A stretch of DNA of 64,000 bases, taken from contig JAJCYM010000086.1 in NCBI GenBank assembly GCA_029262895.1, forward strand, positions 62,001 to 126,000, written 5' to 3'. Below the pieces are notes generated by a model. The model made no database searches. It had not been told where the DNA came from and was given only the letters and a program-made list of their open reading frames with translations. This stretch comes from Roseivirga sp. (lineage in GTDB: Bacteria > Bacteroidota > Bacteroidia > Cytophagales > Cyclobacteriaceae). The position numbers and the translations under genes were made by a program. Below, in pieces: positions 37,735 to 47,650 of this stretch (the first letter of the stretch is position 1; each line of letters starts with the position of its first letter).

Positions 37735-38202
37735 ATGAGAAAATCTAAACCAAAGAAGAGATATATTCTTCCCGACCCTAAGTTCCAGGATACTTTGGTA
37801 ACAAAGTTTGTGAACTACTTGATGGTTGATGGAAAGAAGAGTATTGCCTACGGAATCTTTTATGATGCGATAGCATTGGTAGAAGAGAAGACTGGCGAGA
37901 ATGGTCTTGATACTTGGAAGAAAGCGTTGAGTAACATCATGCCTTCAGTAGAAGTTAAAAGTAGAAGAGTAGGTGGAGCTACTTTTCAAGTGCCAACAGA
38001 AGTAAGGCCTAACAGGAAAACCACACTTGGTATTAAGTGGATGATTTCTTTCTCTAGAAAAAGAGGAGAGAAAACCATGATGGAAAGACTGGCAGGCGAA
38101 ATTATTGCGGGATCTAAGGGCGAAGGCGCTGCTGTGAAGAAGAAAGATGATACGCATAGAATGGCTGAGGCCAACAAGGCATTTTCACACTTTAGATTTT
38201 AA
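37735..38202 (+). CDS. rpsG: 30S ribosomal protein S7
   Basis: A 155-residue head-assembly protein of normal length. It shows MRKSKPKKR, the [20 protein letters not shown] segment, [18 protein letters not shown], and a C-terminus [17 protein letters not shown]. It starts 15 bp after rpsL and is followed 13 bp later by fusA. S7 represses the str mRNA in other bacteria; no site was identified here. Confidence 0.99.
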   Translation: MRKSKPKKRYILPDPKFQDTLVTKFVNYLMVDGKKSIAYGIFYDAIALVEEKTGENGLDTWKKALSNIMPSVEVKSRRVGGATFQVPTEVRPNRKTTLGIKWMISFSRKRGEKTMMERLAGEIIAGSKGEGAAVKKKDDTHRMAEANKAFSHFRF

Positions 38203-38215
38203 TTTCTAAACTACC

Positions 38216-40327
38216 ATGGCAAGAGATTTAAGTTTAACACGAAATATAGGTATCGCTGCCCATATTGACGCTGGTAAGACTACTACCACCGAACGTGTGC
38301 TTTATTATACAGGTGTTTCTCACAAAATAGGCGAGGTTCATGATGGTGCTGCCACTATGGACTGGATGGAGCAAGAGCAGGAAAGAGGTATTACCATTAC
38401 TTCTGCAGCTACTACCGTTTTTTGGCCTTATAAGGAGAAAGAATATCATATTAATATTATTGACACTCCCGGACACGTTGATTTTACTGTCGAAGTAAAC
38501 AGATCATTGCGTGTATTGGATGGTCTTGTGTTCTTGTTTAGTGCTGTGGATGGTGTTGAGCCACAATCAGAGACTAACTGGAGACTTGCAGATAACTACA
38601 AAGTAGCGCGTATTGGTTTCGTTAATAAAATGGACCGTGCTGGTGCTGACTTTTTAAATGTTTGTAAGCAGGTAAAAGACATGTTGGGCACTAAGGCAGT
38701 TCCATTGCAATTACCAATTGGAGCTGAAGAAAATTTCCAAGGAGTTGTTGATTTAGTAGAAAACAAAGCCATCGTCTGGAATGAAGAGGACATGGGAATG
38801 ACCTTTAAGGAAATTCCAATTCCAGAGGACATGATGGAGGAAGTTGCTGAGTACAGGGAGAACCTCCTTGAGTCAGTGGCTGACTACGATGATTCTTTGC
38901 TTGAAAAATATTTCGAGGATCCTGAATCAATCACTAAAGACGAGATTTTGGCTGCTTTGAGAGCGGCAACTGTCGATTTGGCTTTCGTGCCAATGATGTG
39001 TGGTTCAGCCTTCAAAAATAAAGGTGTTCAGACGCTTCTTGACTATGTGATGGAATTGCTTCCATCTCCTTTAGATAGAGATAGTATCGAAGGAACCGAC
39101 CCTGATACTGAGGAGCCGTCTACTAGGCAACCATCTCCGGAAGAGCCTTTTTCAGCTTTAGCGTTTAAAATTGCGACAGATCCATTTGTAGGAAGACTTT
39201 GTTTTGTGAGGTCATATTCTGGGATGCTTGATTCTGGTTCTTATGTTTTTAACACTAGAACAAACAAGAAAGAGCGTATCTCAAGGATTTTCCAAATGCA
39301 CGCTAATAAGCAGAATGCAATTGACAGCCTTCACGCTGGAGATATTGCGGCAGTTGTTGGATTTAAGGATATCAAGACTGGGGATACACTTTGTGATGAG
39401 AAGCACAAGATTGTTTTCGAATCGATGGATTTCCCTGATCCGGTTATCGGTTATGCCATTGAGCCAAAAACTCAGGCTGACGTTGATAAATTGGGTATGG
39501 CAATTGCCAAGTTGGTCGAAGAAGATCCAACTTTGAAGGTGAATACTGATGAAGAGACTGGTCAAACGATTCTAAGAGGTATGGGTGAACTTCACCTGGA
39601 TATCATCATGGATCGAATGAGAAGAGAATTCAAAGTTGAGGTTAACCAAGGTGCACCGCAGGTGGCCTACAAAGAATCGGTTAACTCAATGGTTGAACAT
39701 AAAGAAGTTTACAAAAAGCAATCAGGTGGTAGAGGTAAATTCGCAGATATTGTGTTTGAACTTGGACCAAAAGATGAGGACTTCGAAGGAAGTGGATTGC
39801 AATTCGTTAATAATATTGTTGGTGGTGTAATTCCTAAGGAATTTATCCCGGCTATTGAAAAAGGATTCAAGAATTCTATGGATAATGGTCCTTTAGCTGG
39901 ATATCCTGTAGAGGACATGAAAGTAAGATTGTTCCACGGATCTTTCCATGATGTGGATTCGGATGCACTTTCCTTTGAATTGGCTGCCAGAGTTGGTTTT
40001 AGAGAAGCTGCTAAGAAAGCAAATCCAAAATTGATGGAGCCGATTATGGCTGTTGAAGTTGTTACTCCAGATGAATATACCGGAGCATTGACTGGTGACT
40101 TGAACAGAAGAAGAGGTATCATGAAAGGTATGGATACAAAAGGAACTTCAGGAGTAATTAAAGCTGATGTACCTTTGTCTGAGCTTTTCGGGTATGTAAC
40201 TGACCTCAGAACAATGTCTTCAGGTAGAGCGACTGCTAGTTTAACATTCTCACATTATGAAAATGTTCCTAACAGCATCGCAGAAGATGTAATTGCTAAA
40301 TCAAAAGGAGAAGCCGTAAATTCTTAA
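38216..40327 (+). CDS. fusA: Elongation factor G
   Basis: A 703-residue translocase GTPase. The G domain shows [38 protein letters not shown] and [10 protein letters not shown]. The domain II region [17 protein letters not shown] and domain IV segment [20 protein letters not shown] follow, then the [20 protein letters not shown] segment. Length matches canonical EF-G. It is third in the str operon, 4 bp before rpsJ. Confidence 0.99.
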   Translation: MARDLSLTRNIGIAAHIDAGKTTTTERVLYYTGVSHKIGEVHDGAATMDWMEQEQERGITITSAATTVFWPYKEKEYHINIIDTPGHVDFTVEVNRSLRVLDGLVFLFSAVDGVEPQSETNWRLADNYKVARIGFVNKMDRAGADFLNVCKQVKDMLGTKAVPLQLPIGAEENFQGVVDLVENKAIVWNEEDMGMTFKEIPIPEDMMEEVAEYRENLLESVADYDDSLLEKYFEDPESITKDEILAALRAATVDLAFVPMMCGSAFKNKGVQTLLDYVMELLPSPLDRDSIEGTDPDTEEPSTRQPSPEEPFSALAFKIATDPFVGRLCFVRSYSGMLDSGSYVFNTRTNKKERISRIFQMHANKQNAIDSLHAGDIAAVVGFKDIKTGDTLCDEKHKIVFESMDFPDPVIGYAIEPKTQADVDKLGMAIAKLVEEDPTLKVNTDEETGQTILRGMGELHLDIIMDRMRREFKVEVNQGAPQVAYKESVNSMVEHKEVYKKQSGGRGKFADIVFELGPKDEDFEGSGLQFVNNIVGGVIPKEFIPAIEKGFKNSMDNGPLAGYPVEDMKVRLFHGSFHDVDSDALSFELAARVGFREAAKKANPKLMEPIMAVEVVTPDEYTGALTGDLNRRRGIMKGMDTKGTSGVIKADVPLSELFGYVTDLRTMSSGRATASLTFSHYENVPNSIAEDVIAKSKGEAVNS

Positions 40328-40331
40328 TACA

Positions 40332-40637
40332 ATGACACAGAAAATTAGAATCAAATTAAAGTCATACGATCACAACTTGGTGGACAAATCATCAGAGAAG
40401 ATTGTAAGAGCGGTGAAAACAACTGGTGCCATTGTTAGCGGTCCAATTCCATTACCGACTGTAAAGGAGAAATTTACAGTATTGAAATCGCCACATGTGA
40501 ACAAAAAAGCACGTGAGCAATTCCAACTTTGCACCTACAAGAGACTGGTTGATATTTACTCAAGCAGCGCCAAAACTGTGGATGCTTTGATGAAGCTTGA
40601 ATTGCCAAGTGGGGTAGACGTAGAAATCAAGGTTTAA
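40332..40637 (+). CDS. rpsJ: 30S ribosomal protein S10
   Basis: A 101-residue protein with the S10 signatures [37 protein letters not shown]-like core and [22 protein letters not shown]10 also pairs with NusB in antitermination. Here it is the last gene of the str operon, with a terminator after it, not the first gene of the S10 operon as in E. coli. Confidence 0.99.
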   Translation: MTQKIRIKLKSYDHNLVDKSSEKIVRAVKTTGAIVSGPIPLPTVKEKFTVLKSPHVNKKAREQFQLCTYKRLVDIYSSSAKTVDALMKLELPSGVDVEIKV

Positions 40638-40657
40638 GTACCTTCAATAATAAAATT

Positions 40658-40689
40658 TAAAGGGGCTTGCCAAAGCGGTAAGTCCCTTT
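40658..40689 (+). terminator. Terminator of the str operon
   Basis: AAAGGGGCTTGCC (40659-40671) pairs with GGTAAGTCCCTTT over a short AAAGC loop, followed by a run of T. It lies 21 bp past the rpsJ stop and separates it from the rplC promoter. Confidence 0.9.
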
Positions 40690-40764
40690 TTTGTGCTTTA
40701 AAATGAATGTTTGGGATTCAGTTTTAGGGATCGATAAATTCTTGATCAAATTTCATTTCCGTGG

Positions 40765-40829
40765 TTTGGTGCAAAAATTTAATTCCCTATCTTTGCAGTC
40801 CCGTTGACGGGAGCACTCTGTTTTGAGTG
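40765..40829 (+). promoter_or_regulatory. Promoter and structured leader of the rplC (S10/spc/alpha) operon
   Basis: TTTG at 40765-40768, exactly 19 bp, then TATCTTTG at 40788-40795. At the predicted RNA start is hairpin CCCG/CGGG (40800-40811, TTGA loop). A second hairpin, CACTC/GAGTG (40814-40829), is followed by TTTT and could act as an attenuator. In E. coli this leader is the L4 target; whether that holds here is unknown. Confidence 0.75.
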
Positions 40830-40847
40830 TTTTAAAAGAGTAAAAAG

Positions 40848-41480
40848 ATGTCTGGAATTATCGGAAAAAAAGTCGGAATGACTAGCATTTACAGTGCCGA
40901 TGGACGTAATGTCGCATGCACGGTGATAGAGGCTGGTCCTTGCGTTATCACGCAAGTAAAAGATAAGGATACAGACGGATACACAGCAGTACAACTGGGG
41001 TTTGGTGAACGCAAGGAGAAAAATACTCCTAAGCCGTTAAAAGGTCATTTTTCGAAGGCCAACACCACACCTAAAAAGGAGGTTGTTGAGTTCCGAAATT
41101 TTCGTGAAGAATTTGAAGGTCAAGTGGCCCTCGGTAACGAAATTATGGTAGGTGATGTGTTCAAGGAAGGCGACTTCGTGGATGCTATTGGTACTTCAAA
41201 AGGTAAGGGTTTTCAAGGTGTTGTTAAGAGACACAACTTTGCTGGTGTTGGACAAGCGACTCATGGTCAGCACAACAGATTAAGAGCTCCTGGTTCTATT
41301 GGTGGTGCTTCCTATCCTGCTAGAGTATTCAAAGGAATGAGAATGGCTGGTAGAATGGGTGGTGATCGTGTGACGGTCTTGAACCTTGAAGTAATGAAAG
41401 TAGTGCCGGAAAAGAATCTGATTGTTATCAGTGGTTCTGTTCCCGGACCGAAAAATTCTGTCATAGTCCTAGAGAAATAA
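40848..41480 (+). CDS. rplC: 50S ribosomal protein L3
   Basis: A 210-residue early-assembly protein reaching toward the peptidyl transferase centre. Segments include [19 protein letters not shown], the [15 protein letters not shown] loop, [35 protein letters not shown]-type extension with its conserved Gln, and the C-terminal [16 protein letters not shown]. First gene of the long ribosomal operon, 4 bp before rplD. Confidence 0.99.
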   Translation: MSGIIGKKVGMTSIYSADGRNVACTVIEAGPCVITQVKDKDTDGYTAVQLGFGERKEKNTPKPLKGHFSKANTTPKKEVVEFRNFREEFEGQVALGNEIMVGDVFKEGDFVDAIGTSKGKGFQGVVKRHNFAGVGQATHGQHNRLRAPGSIGGASYPARVFKGMRMAGRMGGDRVTVLNLEVMKVVPEKNLIVISGSVPGPKNSVIVLEK

Positions 41481-41484
41481 GAAG

Positions 41485-42111
41485 ATGGAAATTGCAGTAA
41501 TCAAAAACAGTGGTGAAGACACCGGAAGAAAGGTGAAACTTTCTAAGGCAGTATTTGGTATCGAACCAAATGACCACGCCATCTATCTTGACGTTAAGCA
41601 GTTCTTGGCTAGCCAAAGACAAGGAACGCACAAGTCAAAGGAGAGAGCAGACATAACTGGTTCGACCAGAAAAATAAAGAAACAAAAGGGTACAGGTACA
41701 GCCAGAGCTGGTAGTATCAAATCCCCAATCTTTAGAGGTGGAGGTAGAGCTTTTGGTCCAAGACCAAGAGACTACGACTTCAAGCTGAATAAGAAGTTAA
41801 AAGCAGTAGCCAGAAGGTCTGCATTGACTTATAAGGCAAAAGATAAAAGCCTGGTTATCCTTGAAGATTTTAATTTCGAATCTCCAAAGACAAAAGACTT
41901 TGTAAACGTTTTGAACAGCCTTTCTCTTAGCGATAAGAAAACCCTATTGGTTTTGGGCGATCAGAGTAACAATGTTTACCTGTCTAGCAGGAATATACCT
42001 AATACCAAGGTGGTGACAGCTGATTCTCTTAATACATATGATGTGTTAAATGCAGAGAGCTTGTTGTTGAGTGAGAGCTCGGTTGAAAAAATTGAAAACT
42101 TATTGAAGTAA
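41485..42111 (+). CDS. rplD: 50S ribosomal protein L4
   Basis: A 208-residue protein lining the exit tunnel. The extended loop shows [20 protein letters not shown] and [19 protein letters not shown], and the globular part contains [17 protein letters not shown]. Length is typical. Some L4 proteins repress their own operon and inhibit RNase E; not testable here. It sits between rplC and rplW. Confidence 0.99.
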   Translation: MEIAVIKNSGEDTGRKVKLSKAVFGIEPNDHAIYLDVKQFLASQRQGTHKSKERADITGSTRKIKKQKGTGTARAGSIKSPIFRGGGRAFGPRPRDYDFKLNKKLKAVARRSALTYKAKDKSLVILEDFNFESPKTKDFVNVLNSLSLSDKKTLLVLGDQSNNVYLSSRNIPNTKVVTADSLNTYDVLNAESLLLSESSVEKIENLLK

Positions 42112-42117
42112 TCAGAG

Positions 42118-42405
42118 ATGAGCATTCTAAAAAAACCATTGGTTACAGAGAAGGTATCGGCCTTAAACGAAAAAGGTAAGTACGGATTCATAGTTGACAA
42201 TACTGCCAACAAGGTAGAGATCAAAAAGGCTGTTGAAAGTGCTTATGGTGTGACAGTAGAAGATGTCAATACTATGAGATATGCAGGAAAGGCGAAATCG
42301 AGATCTACCCAGTCAAGGGTGATCAAAGGAAAGTCGGCAGCATTCAAAAAGGCAATTGTAACAGTTGCTGAGGGTGATATTATAGATTTTTACAGCGGCA
42401 TTTAA
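42118..42405 (+). CDS. rplW: 50S ribosomal protein L23
   Basis: A 95-residue tunnel-exit protein that docks trigger factor and SRP. It starts ILKKPLVTEKVSALNEKGKY, has the FIVDNTANKVEIKKAVESAY core, and ends EGDIIDFYSGI. Length is normal. It lies 6 bp after rplD and 10 bp before rplB. Confidence 0.99.
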   Translation: MSILKKPLVTEKVSALNEKGKYGFIVDNTANKVEIKKAVESAYGVTVEDVNTMRYAGKAKSRSTQSRVIKGKSAAFKKAIVTVAEGDIIDFYSGI

Positions 42406-42415
42406 TTGATAGAAA

Positions 42416-43246
42416 ATGGGCGTTAAGAAACTTAGACCAATGACTCCAGGAACCAGGACCCGAATGGCTCCTGATTTTGCGGACGTAACAGTAAAGAAGA
42501 GCAATCCAGAGAAATCTCTGACTGCACCTTCAACACGTTCCGGTGGTCGTAACAATACGGGTAAAATGACCATGCGCTACATGGGTGGTGGTCATAAGAA
42601 GAAACTCAGGTTAGTCGATTTTAAAAGAGACAAATTTGATGTTCCTGCCACAGTAAAGTCAATTGAATATGATCCAACCAGATCTGCAAGAATAGCATTG
42701 CTTTTCTACGCAGATGGTGAGAAGAGATACATCATTGCTCCTCAGGGATTACAAGTTGACCAGACCGTCATTTCGGGAGAAAATGCAGCTCCGGAAGTAG
42801 GCAATACACTACCAATTGCTAAAATACCTTTAGGTACAATTGTTCACAATGTGGAATTGAAACCAGGAAAAGGTGGTGCGATGGCAAGAGGTGCTGGAAC
42901 TTATGTTCAGTTGGTGGCGAGAGAAGGTAAGTATGCTACAATGAAGCTTCCTTCTGGAGAGACAAGAAATGTATTAGTGACTTGCTTAGCAACCATAGGT
43001 TCGGTGGGCAACGCTGAGCACATGAATGTGAGATTGGGTAAAGCCGGTAGAAAAAGATGGCTTGGAAGAAGACCTAGAGTAAGAGGTGTAGTAATGAATC
43101 CAGTAGATCACCCAATGGGCGGTGGAGAAGGAAAATCTTCCGGAGGCCACCCACGATCAAGAAACGGATTGTATGCTAAAGGTCAGAAGACCAGGACGCC
43201 TAAGAAATACTCGAACAAGTTGATCATTGGTAAAAAGAAGAAGTAA
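42416..43246 (+). CDS. rplB: 50S ribosomal protein L2
   Basis: A 276-residue core protein needed for subunit joining and peptidyl transfer. It shows [33 protein letters not shown], and the C-terminal [20 protein letters not shown] with the conserved His of the GGGE loop. Length and sequence are canonical. The basic tail ends [14 protein letters not shown]. Confidence 0.99.
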   Translation: MGVKKLRPMTPGTRTRMAPDFADVTVKKSNPEKSLTAPSTRSGGRNNTGKMTMRYMGGGHKKKLRLVDFKRDKFDVPATVKSIEYDPTRSARIALLFYADGEKRYIIAPQGLQVDQTVISGENAAPEVGNTLPIAKIPLGTIVHNVELKPGKGGAMARGAGTYVQLVAREGKYATMKLPSGETRNVLVTCLATIGSVGNAEHMNVRLGKAGRKRWLGRRPRVRGVVMNPVDHPMGGGEGKSSGGHPRSRNGLYAKGQKTRTPKKYSNKLIIGKKKK

Positions 43247-43249
43247 GAA

Positions 43250-43522
43250 ATGGCACGTTCATTAAAAAAAGGACCTTATATAGATTTCAGGCTTGAGGGC
43301 AAGGTTGACGCCATGAATGATTCTGGCAAAAAATCTGTAATCAAAACATGGTCAAGAAGATCAATGATCTCACCTGATTTTGTAGGACATACATTCGCTG
43401 TTCATAATGGGAATAAGTTCATCCCGGTTTTCGTAACAGAAAACATGGTTGGACACAAATTTGGAGAGTTTTCTCCAACTAGAAATTTCCGTGGTCACAT
43501 AGCGAAAAAGAATAGAAGATAA
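43250..43522 (+). CDS. rpsS: 30S ribosomal protein S19
   Basis: A 90-residue head protein. It starts [20 protein letters not shown], contains [20 protein letters not shown] and [19 protein letters not shown], and ends [19 protein letters not shown]. Normal length. It lies 3 bp after rplB and 2 bp before rplV. Confidence 0.99.
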   Translation: MARSLKKGPYIDFRLEGKVDAMNDSGKKSVIKTWSRRSMISPDFVGHTFAVHNGNKFIPVFVTENMVGHKFGEFSPTRNFRGHIAKKNRR

Positions 43523-43524
43523 TC

Positions 43525-43938
43525 ATGGAAGCAGTAGCAAAATTGAAAAATGTGCCAACCGCTCCTCGTAAGATGAGGATGGTAGCCGACATGATAAGAG
43601 GTGAACGCGTCAATAGAGCGTTGAACATCTTGAAGTTTGAGCCTAAGGAGGGTGCAGCGAGACTAGAGAAACTTTTGCTTTCAGCCATATCTAACTGGCA
43701 AGCAAAAAACGAGGATGAGAGACTTGAGGATGCTGACCTTTATGTGAAAGAGATTTTTGTGGATGGCGGGCGAATGCTCAAGAGATTGAGACCTGCTCCA
43801 CAAGGCAGAGCGCATAGGATCAGAAAAAGATCTAATCATGTTACTTTGGTGGTAGCCTCACACAACATAGTTGGAGAGAGCATTGCTGAAGAAGCAGAGG
43901 TAGAAGAAGAAGTTACTAACGAAACTGATAATAATTAG
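43525..43938 (+). CDS. rplV: 50S ribosomal protein L22 with acidic tail
   Basis: A 137-residue tunnel protein. The core shows [40 protein letters not shown], and the tunnel beta-hairpin around [20 protein letters not shown] with NHVTLVV. After the core, about 18 residues are strongly acidic ([16 protein letters not shown]), longer than the E. coli protein of about 110. Such tails occur elsewhere in Bacteroidota. Confidence 0.99.
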   Translation: MEAVAKLKNVPTAPRKMRMVADMIRGERVNRALNILKFEPKEGAARLEKLLLSAISNWQAKNEDERLEDADLYVKEIFVDGGRMLKRLRPAPQGRAHRIRKRSNHVTLVVASHNIVGESIAEEAEVEEEVTNETDNN

Positions 43939-43939
43939 A

Positions 43940-44662
43940 ATGGGACAAAAAGTAAATCCTGTTGGCTTTAGATTAGGCATTGTACGCGGTTGGGATTCCA
44001 ACTGGTACGGAGGGAAAGACTTCTCTGATAAATTGGTTGAAGATCAGGAGATCAGAAAGTATATCCAGGCCAGAATTCCTAAAGGGGGAATTTCAAAAAT
44101 TATTATCGAGCGAACACTAAAAAGAATCACTATCACCATACATACGGCAAGACCGGGTGTGGTTATAGGTAAAGGCGGTGCTGAAGTTGATAGAATCAAG
44201 GAAGAGTTGAAGAAGCTTACAGGCAAGGATGTTCAGATCAATATTTTTGAGATCAAAAGACCTGAACTAGATGCTAAGCTAGTTGGAGAATCTATCGCCC
44301 AGCAATTGCAAGCACGTATTTCTTATAGAAGAGCCATGAAGCAAGCCATTGCTTCAGCAATTCGAGTAGGTGCTCAAGGAATTAAAATCAAATGCTCAGG
44401 TAGATTAGGTGGTGCTGAAATGGCACGTACTGAAATGTATAAAGAAGGCAGAATTCCTTTGCATACACTAAGAGCAGATATCGACTATGCGATTTCAGAG
44501 TCGAATACAGTATATGGTAAGATTGGAATCAAAGTTTGGATATTCAAAGGCGAAGTATTTGGTAAGAGAGACCTTTCACCGAATGTAGGCCAAGGCGGGC
44601 AGAACGATAGAGAAGGTGGAAGAAGGCCTAACAGACAGAATAGACCAAACAGAAGAAACTAA
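43940..44662 (+). CDS. rpsC: 30S ribosomal protein S3 with basic C-terminal tail
   Basis: A 240-residue mRNA-entry protein. It has [20 protein letters not shown], the KH-domain segment [20 protein letters not shown], and the S3 C-terminal domain with [20 protein letters not shown] and [22 protein letters not shown] low-complexity Arg/Asn-rich tail ([15 protein letters not shown]) ends the protein. Confidence 0.99.
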   Translation: MGQKVNPVGFRLGIVRGWDSNWYGGKDFSDKLVEDQEIRKYIQARIPKGGISKIIIERTLKRITITIHTARPGVVIGKGGAEVDRIKEELKKLTGKDVQINIFEIKRPELDAKLVGESIAQQLQARISYRRAMKQAIASAIRVGAQGIKIKCSGRLGGAEMARTEMYKEGRIPLHTLRADIDYAISESNTVYGKIGIKVWIFKGEVFGKRDLSPNVGQGGQNDREGGRRPNRQNRPNRRN

Positions 44663-44684
44663 TTACTTGATAAAGTAGAGAAGG

Positions 44685-45104
44685 ATGTTACAGCCAAAAA
44701 GAACCAAGTATAGAAAAATGCAGAAGGGAAGAGTGAAAGGACTCGCTCAGCGAGGACACTCTTTGGCATTCGGCACATTTGGTCTAAAATCATTAGAGCC
44801 AGGTTGGATTACAAGTCGTCAAATTGAAGCCGCTCGTATTGCCATGACCCGTGCAATGAAAAGAGAAGGTCAGGTTTGGATTAGGATTTTTCCTGACAAA
44901 CCAGTGACAAAGAAACCTGCAGAAGTAAGAATGGGTAAGGGAAAAGGAGCACCAGATTATTGGGTAGCTGTAGTGAAGCCTGGAACTGTTCTTTTTGAAT
45001 CAGGTGGTATAGACGTAGAGTTAGCTAAGGAATCGTTGAGACTGGCTGCTCAGAAACTTCCAATCTCAACAAAATTTGTTGTACGTAGAGATTTCATGGG
45101 ATAA
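44685..45104 (+). CDS. rplP: 50S ribosomal protein L16
   Basis: A 139-residue protein near the A site. It starts [19 protein letters not shown], contains [20 protein letters not shown] and [21 protein letters not shown], and [21 protein letters not shown] with the conserved Arg that is hydroxylated in E. coli. Normal length, 22 bp after rpsC. Confidence 0.99.
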   Translation: MLQPKRTKYRKMQKGRVKGLAQRGHSLAFGTFGLKSLEPGWITSRQIEAARIAMTRAMKREGQVWIRIFPDKPVTKKPAEVRMGKGKGAPDYWVAVVKPGTVLFESGGIDVELAKESLRLAAQKLPISTKFVVRRDFMG

Positions 45105-45106
45105 TT

Positions 45107-45301
45107 ATGAAAAATTCAGAGATCAGAGCACTGACTGTTGAGGAATTAACAGAAAAAACAAGCACAGAGACTGAAAGCTATAGTAAGTTGAAGTTTGCCC
45201 AAGCCATTAGCCCAATTGAAAACCCGATGAAAATCAAGGAATCAAGAAGGTTTATCGCTAGGCTTAAGACGGAATTGAGGGCTAAAGAACTCGCAAATTA
45301 A
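45107..45301 (+). CDS. rpmC: 50S ribosomal protein L29
   Basis: A 64-residue two-helix protein at the tunnel exit. The N-terminal [17 protein letters not shown] and C-terminal [20 protein letters not shown] fit the family. It lies between rplP and rpsQ with gaps of 2 and 7 bp. Confidence 0.98.
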   Translation: MKNSEIRALTVEELTEKTSTETESYSKLKFAQAISPIENPMKIKESRRFIARLKTELRAKELAN

Positions 45302-45308
45302 TAAGGAC

Positions 45309-45566
45309 ATGGAGGCTAGAAACCTTAGAAAAGAAAGAATTGGAATCGTGACCAGCGACAAAATGGAAAAAACCATTACTGTGGCGGTAGAACGAAGAGA
45401 GAAGCACCCGATATACGGAAAGTTTCTAAAAAAGACTTCCAAGTTTTCTGCTCATGATGAGAAGAATGATTGTGGTATCGGTGATACAGTGAAGATCATG
45501 GAAACTCGTCCTTTGAGCAAAAACAAGCGATGGAGATTAGTTGAAGTTATAGAAAGGGCTAAGTAA
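45309..45566 (+). CDS. rpsQ: 30S ribosomal protein S17
   Basis: An 85-residue OB-fold protein binding 16S rRNA early in assembly. It shows [40 protein letters not shown], and the [20 protein letters not shown] signature. Normal length, 2 bp before rplN. Confidence 0.99.
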   Translation: MEARNLRKERIGIVTSDKMEKTITVAVERREKHPIYGKFLKKTSKFSAHDEKNDCGIGDTVKIMETRPLSKNKRWRLVEVIERAK

Positions 45567-45568
45567 TC

Positions 45569-45937
45569 ATGATAAGACAAGAGTCAAGACTGAATGTTGC
45601 TGATAACAGCGGTGCTAAAGAAGTACTGTGTATCAGAATATTGGGCGGAACAGGAACCAAATACGCTAGCGTAGGGGATAAGATTGTCGTTTCTATAAAA
45701 GCAGCACATTCTTCAAGTACCCTTAAAAAGGGTACAGTGTCCAAGGCTGTAATTGTTAGGACAAAGAAAGAGGTGAGAAGAAAAGATGGTTCATACATCA
45801 GGTTTGAAGATAACGCAGCTGTGTTGTTGAACGACAATGACGAGCCAAGAGGTACGCGTATGTTCGGACCTGTTGCCAGAGAATTGCGTGAAAAGCAATT
45901 CATGAAAATTGTTTCATTGGCTCCTGAAGTACTTTAA
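45569..45937 (+). CDS. rplN: 50S ribosomal protein L14
   Basis: A 122-residue intersubunit-face protein. It starts [20 protein letters not shown], contains [20 protein letters not shown] and the [20 protein letters not shown] segment, and ends [16 protein letters not shown]. Canonical length. It lies 2 bp before rplX. Confidence 0.99.
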   Translation: MIRQESRLNVADNSGAKEVLCIRILGGTGTKYASVGDKIVVSIKAAHSSSTLKKGTVSKAVIVRTKKEVRRKDGSYIRFEDNAAVLLNDNDEPRGTRMFGPVARELREKQFMKIVSLAPEVL

Positions 45938-45939
45938 CG

Positions 45940-46269
45940 ATGGAAAAGAAGAAAAACAAGCAACCTAAGTTGCACATAAAGAAAGGTGATATCGTAAAGA
46001 TTATCGCTGGTAATTCCAAGGGAAAGGAAGGCGAAGTATTGAAGGTATTTCCTGATAAATACAGAGCAATTGTGAAGGACGTGAATGTGGTTTCAAAGCA
46101 CATCAAACCTTCAGCCACCAGTCCTAATGGAGGGATTGAAAAAACAGAAGCACCTGTTCATCTTTCAAACCTAATGGCCAAAGATCCTGCTACAGGACAA
46201 TTTGCCAGAAGCGGAAGAAAGGCCAATGAAGAAGGCAAGCTGGAAAGATATTTTAAAACTACTAAGTAG
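45940..46269 (+). CDS. rplX: 50S ribosomal protein L24
   Basis: A 109-residue assembly initiator with a KOW motif ([20 protein letters not shown]) and the later [20 protein letters not shown] segment. A short Lys-rich start ([10 protein letters not shown]) precedes the core. The gene ends at an AGGAGG that overlaps its stop and lies before rplE. Confidence 0.99.
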   Translation: MEKKKNKQPKLHIKKGDIVKIIAGNSKGKEGEVLKVFPDKYRAIVKDVNVVSKHIKPSATSPNGGIEKTEAPVHLSNLMAKDPATGQFARSGRKANEEGKLERYFKTTK

Positions 46270-46283
46270 GAGGGTTGAACGAA

Positions 46284-46838
46284 ATGGCTAGTCCTAGATT
46301 AAAAGAAAAGTATAACAGTGAGATCGTTCCTGCATTAAAGGAGAAGTTTGAATACACTTCAGTAATGCAAGTACCAAAAGTTACCAAAGTAGTGGTAAAC
46401 AAAGGTATAGGAGAAGCGGTTGCTGATAAGAAATTGGTAGACATTGGTGTTGAAGAATTAGGCATCATTACGGGTCAACAGGCCGTGGCTACTATAGCAA
46501 AAAATTCGATTTCGAACTTTAAGCTTCGTGAAGGAATGCCTATCGGTGCTAAAGTTACATTGAGAGGTGAAAAGATGTATGAATTCATGGATCGCCTTTT
46601 GAATATTGCCCTTCCAAGGGTACGTGACTTCAGAGGAGTGAATGACAAAGGCTTTGACGGAAGAGGTAATTATACCTTAGGTGTTAAAGAACAAATCATT
46701 TTCCCTGAAATCTCTATCGATAAAGTGAAAAAGATTTCTGGTATGGACATCACATTTGTGACAACCGCTAATTCTGACGAAGAGAGTTACGAATTATTGA
46801 AAGCATTCGGAATGCCTTTTTCATCAAAGAAAAACTAA
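46284..46838 (+). CDS. rplE: 50S ribosomal protein L5
   Basis: A 184-residue central-protuberance protein that binds 5S rRNA. It has [20 protein letters not shown], the core [20 protein letters not shown], and [20 protein letters not shown] with [20 protein letters not shown]-type loop. The frame is open from a TTG at 46275, but I chose the ATG at 46284: it gives the usual MASPRL start and lies 10 bp after AGGAGG (46268-46273), a rare clear Shine-Dalgarno sequence in this window. Confidence 0.98.
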   Translation: MASPRLKEKYNSEIVPALKEKFEYTSVMQVPKVTKVVVNKGIGEAVADKKLVDIGVEELGIITGQQAVATIAKNSISNFKLREGMPIGAKVTLRGEKMYEFMDRLLNIALPRVRDFRGVNDKGFDGRGNYTLGVKEQIIFPEISIDKVKKISGMDITFVTTANSDEESYELLKAFGMPFSSKKN

Positions 46839-46845
46839 TTAGATA

Positions 46846-47115
46846 ATGGCTAGAGAAGCAGTAAAAGCTAGAGAAAGAAAAAGAGAGCGACTTGTAGCGC
46901 GTTATGCCGACAAAAGAGCAGCCCTCAAAGCTGAAGGAGACTGGGTAGGTTTGGATAAACTTCCTAGAAATTCTTCTGCTGTTAGATTGCACAACAGGTG
47001 CAAGTTAACCGGGCGTCCAAAGGGCTATATGCGTAAGTTTGGTATCTCAAGGGTGACCTTTAGAGAAATGGCTTCCGCAGGTAAAATACCTGGGGTAACA
47101 AAAGCGAGCTGGTAA
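46846..47115 (+). CDS. rpsN: 30S ribosomal protein S14 (zinc-free type)
   Basis: An 89-residue S14. It shows [20 protein letters not shown], then [20 protein letters not shown] and [28 protein letters not shown]. It has a single cysteine, so it lacks the CXXC pairs of the zinc-binding short form. It is followed by a 124-bp gap holding a second promoter. Confidence 0.98.
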   Translation: MAREAVKARERKRERLVARYADKRAALKAEGDWVGLDKLPRNSSAVRLHNRCKLTGRPKGYMRKFGISRVTFREMASAGKIPGVTKASW

Positions 47116-47150
47116 TCGCTTTTTCTTTTTTAATAGATAGAATAATTCCA

Positions 47151-47176
47151 TACCTTTGCAGGCCGGTTTTTACCGG
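47151..47176 (+). promoter_or_regulatory. Internal promoter and 5' hairpin before rpsH
   Basis: TACCTTTG at 47151-47158 fits the -7 box; no TTTG is seen at the -33 distance. Hairpin CCGGT/ACCGG with a TTTT loop (47163-47176) starts 4 bases after the box, at the predicted RNA 5' end. The rest of the gap to 47239 shows no further clear element. The arrangement matches the rplC and secE promoters. Confidence 0.55.
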
Positions 47177-47239
47177 TGAGTAGAGAAAAATAGAGACTTT
47201 TCTGGGTGATATCGTCAGAAGAGGAATAAATAGAATAAA

Positions 47240-47638
47240 ATGACTGATCCAATAGCAGATTACTTAACCCGATTGAGGAATGCCATCAAGGCAAGCCATA
47301 GAATCGTAGACATTCCAGCTTCAAACCTGAAGAAGGAAATCACAAAGGTTCTTTTCGACAAAGGTTACATCCAGCAATTCAAATTTGAGGATGATAACGG
47401 ACCTCAGGGTACAATCAAAATAGCATTAAAGTATAACCCTAGTACTAAGGCTCCGGCAATTGTTGCTTTACAGAGAATTAGTAAGCCAGGTTTGAGAAAA
47501 TATTCAGGAGCTAACGAATTGCCAAGAGTGCTTAACGGCCTTGGTATTGCAGTAGTTTCTACATCAAAAGGCATCATGACCGACAAAGAGGCGCGTGCGC
47601 AGCATATCGGTGGTGAAGTTTTATGTCACGTTTATTAA
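47240..47638 (+). CDS. rpsH: 30S ribosomal protein S8
   Basis: A 132-residue central-domain assembly protein. It shows MTDPIADYLTRLRNAIKASH, VLFDKGYIQQF, and the C-terminal GLGIAVVSTSKGIMTDKEAR with GGEVLCHVY. Normal length. It is the first gene after the internal promoter. S8 represses the spc operon in E. coli. Confidence 0.99.
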   Translation: MTDPIADYLTRLRNAIKASHRIVDIPASNLKKEITKVLFDKGYIQQFKFEDDNGPQGTIKIALKYNPSTKAPAIVALQRISKPGLRKYSGANELPRVLNGLGIAVVSTSKGIMTDKEARAQHIGGEVLCHVY

Positions 47639-47650
47639 GATAAAGAAGCA

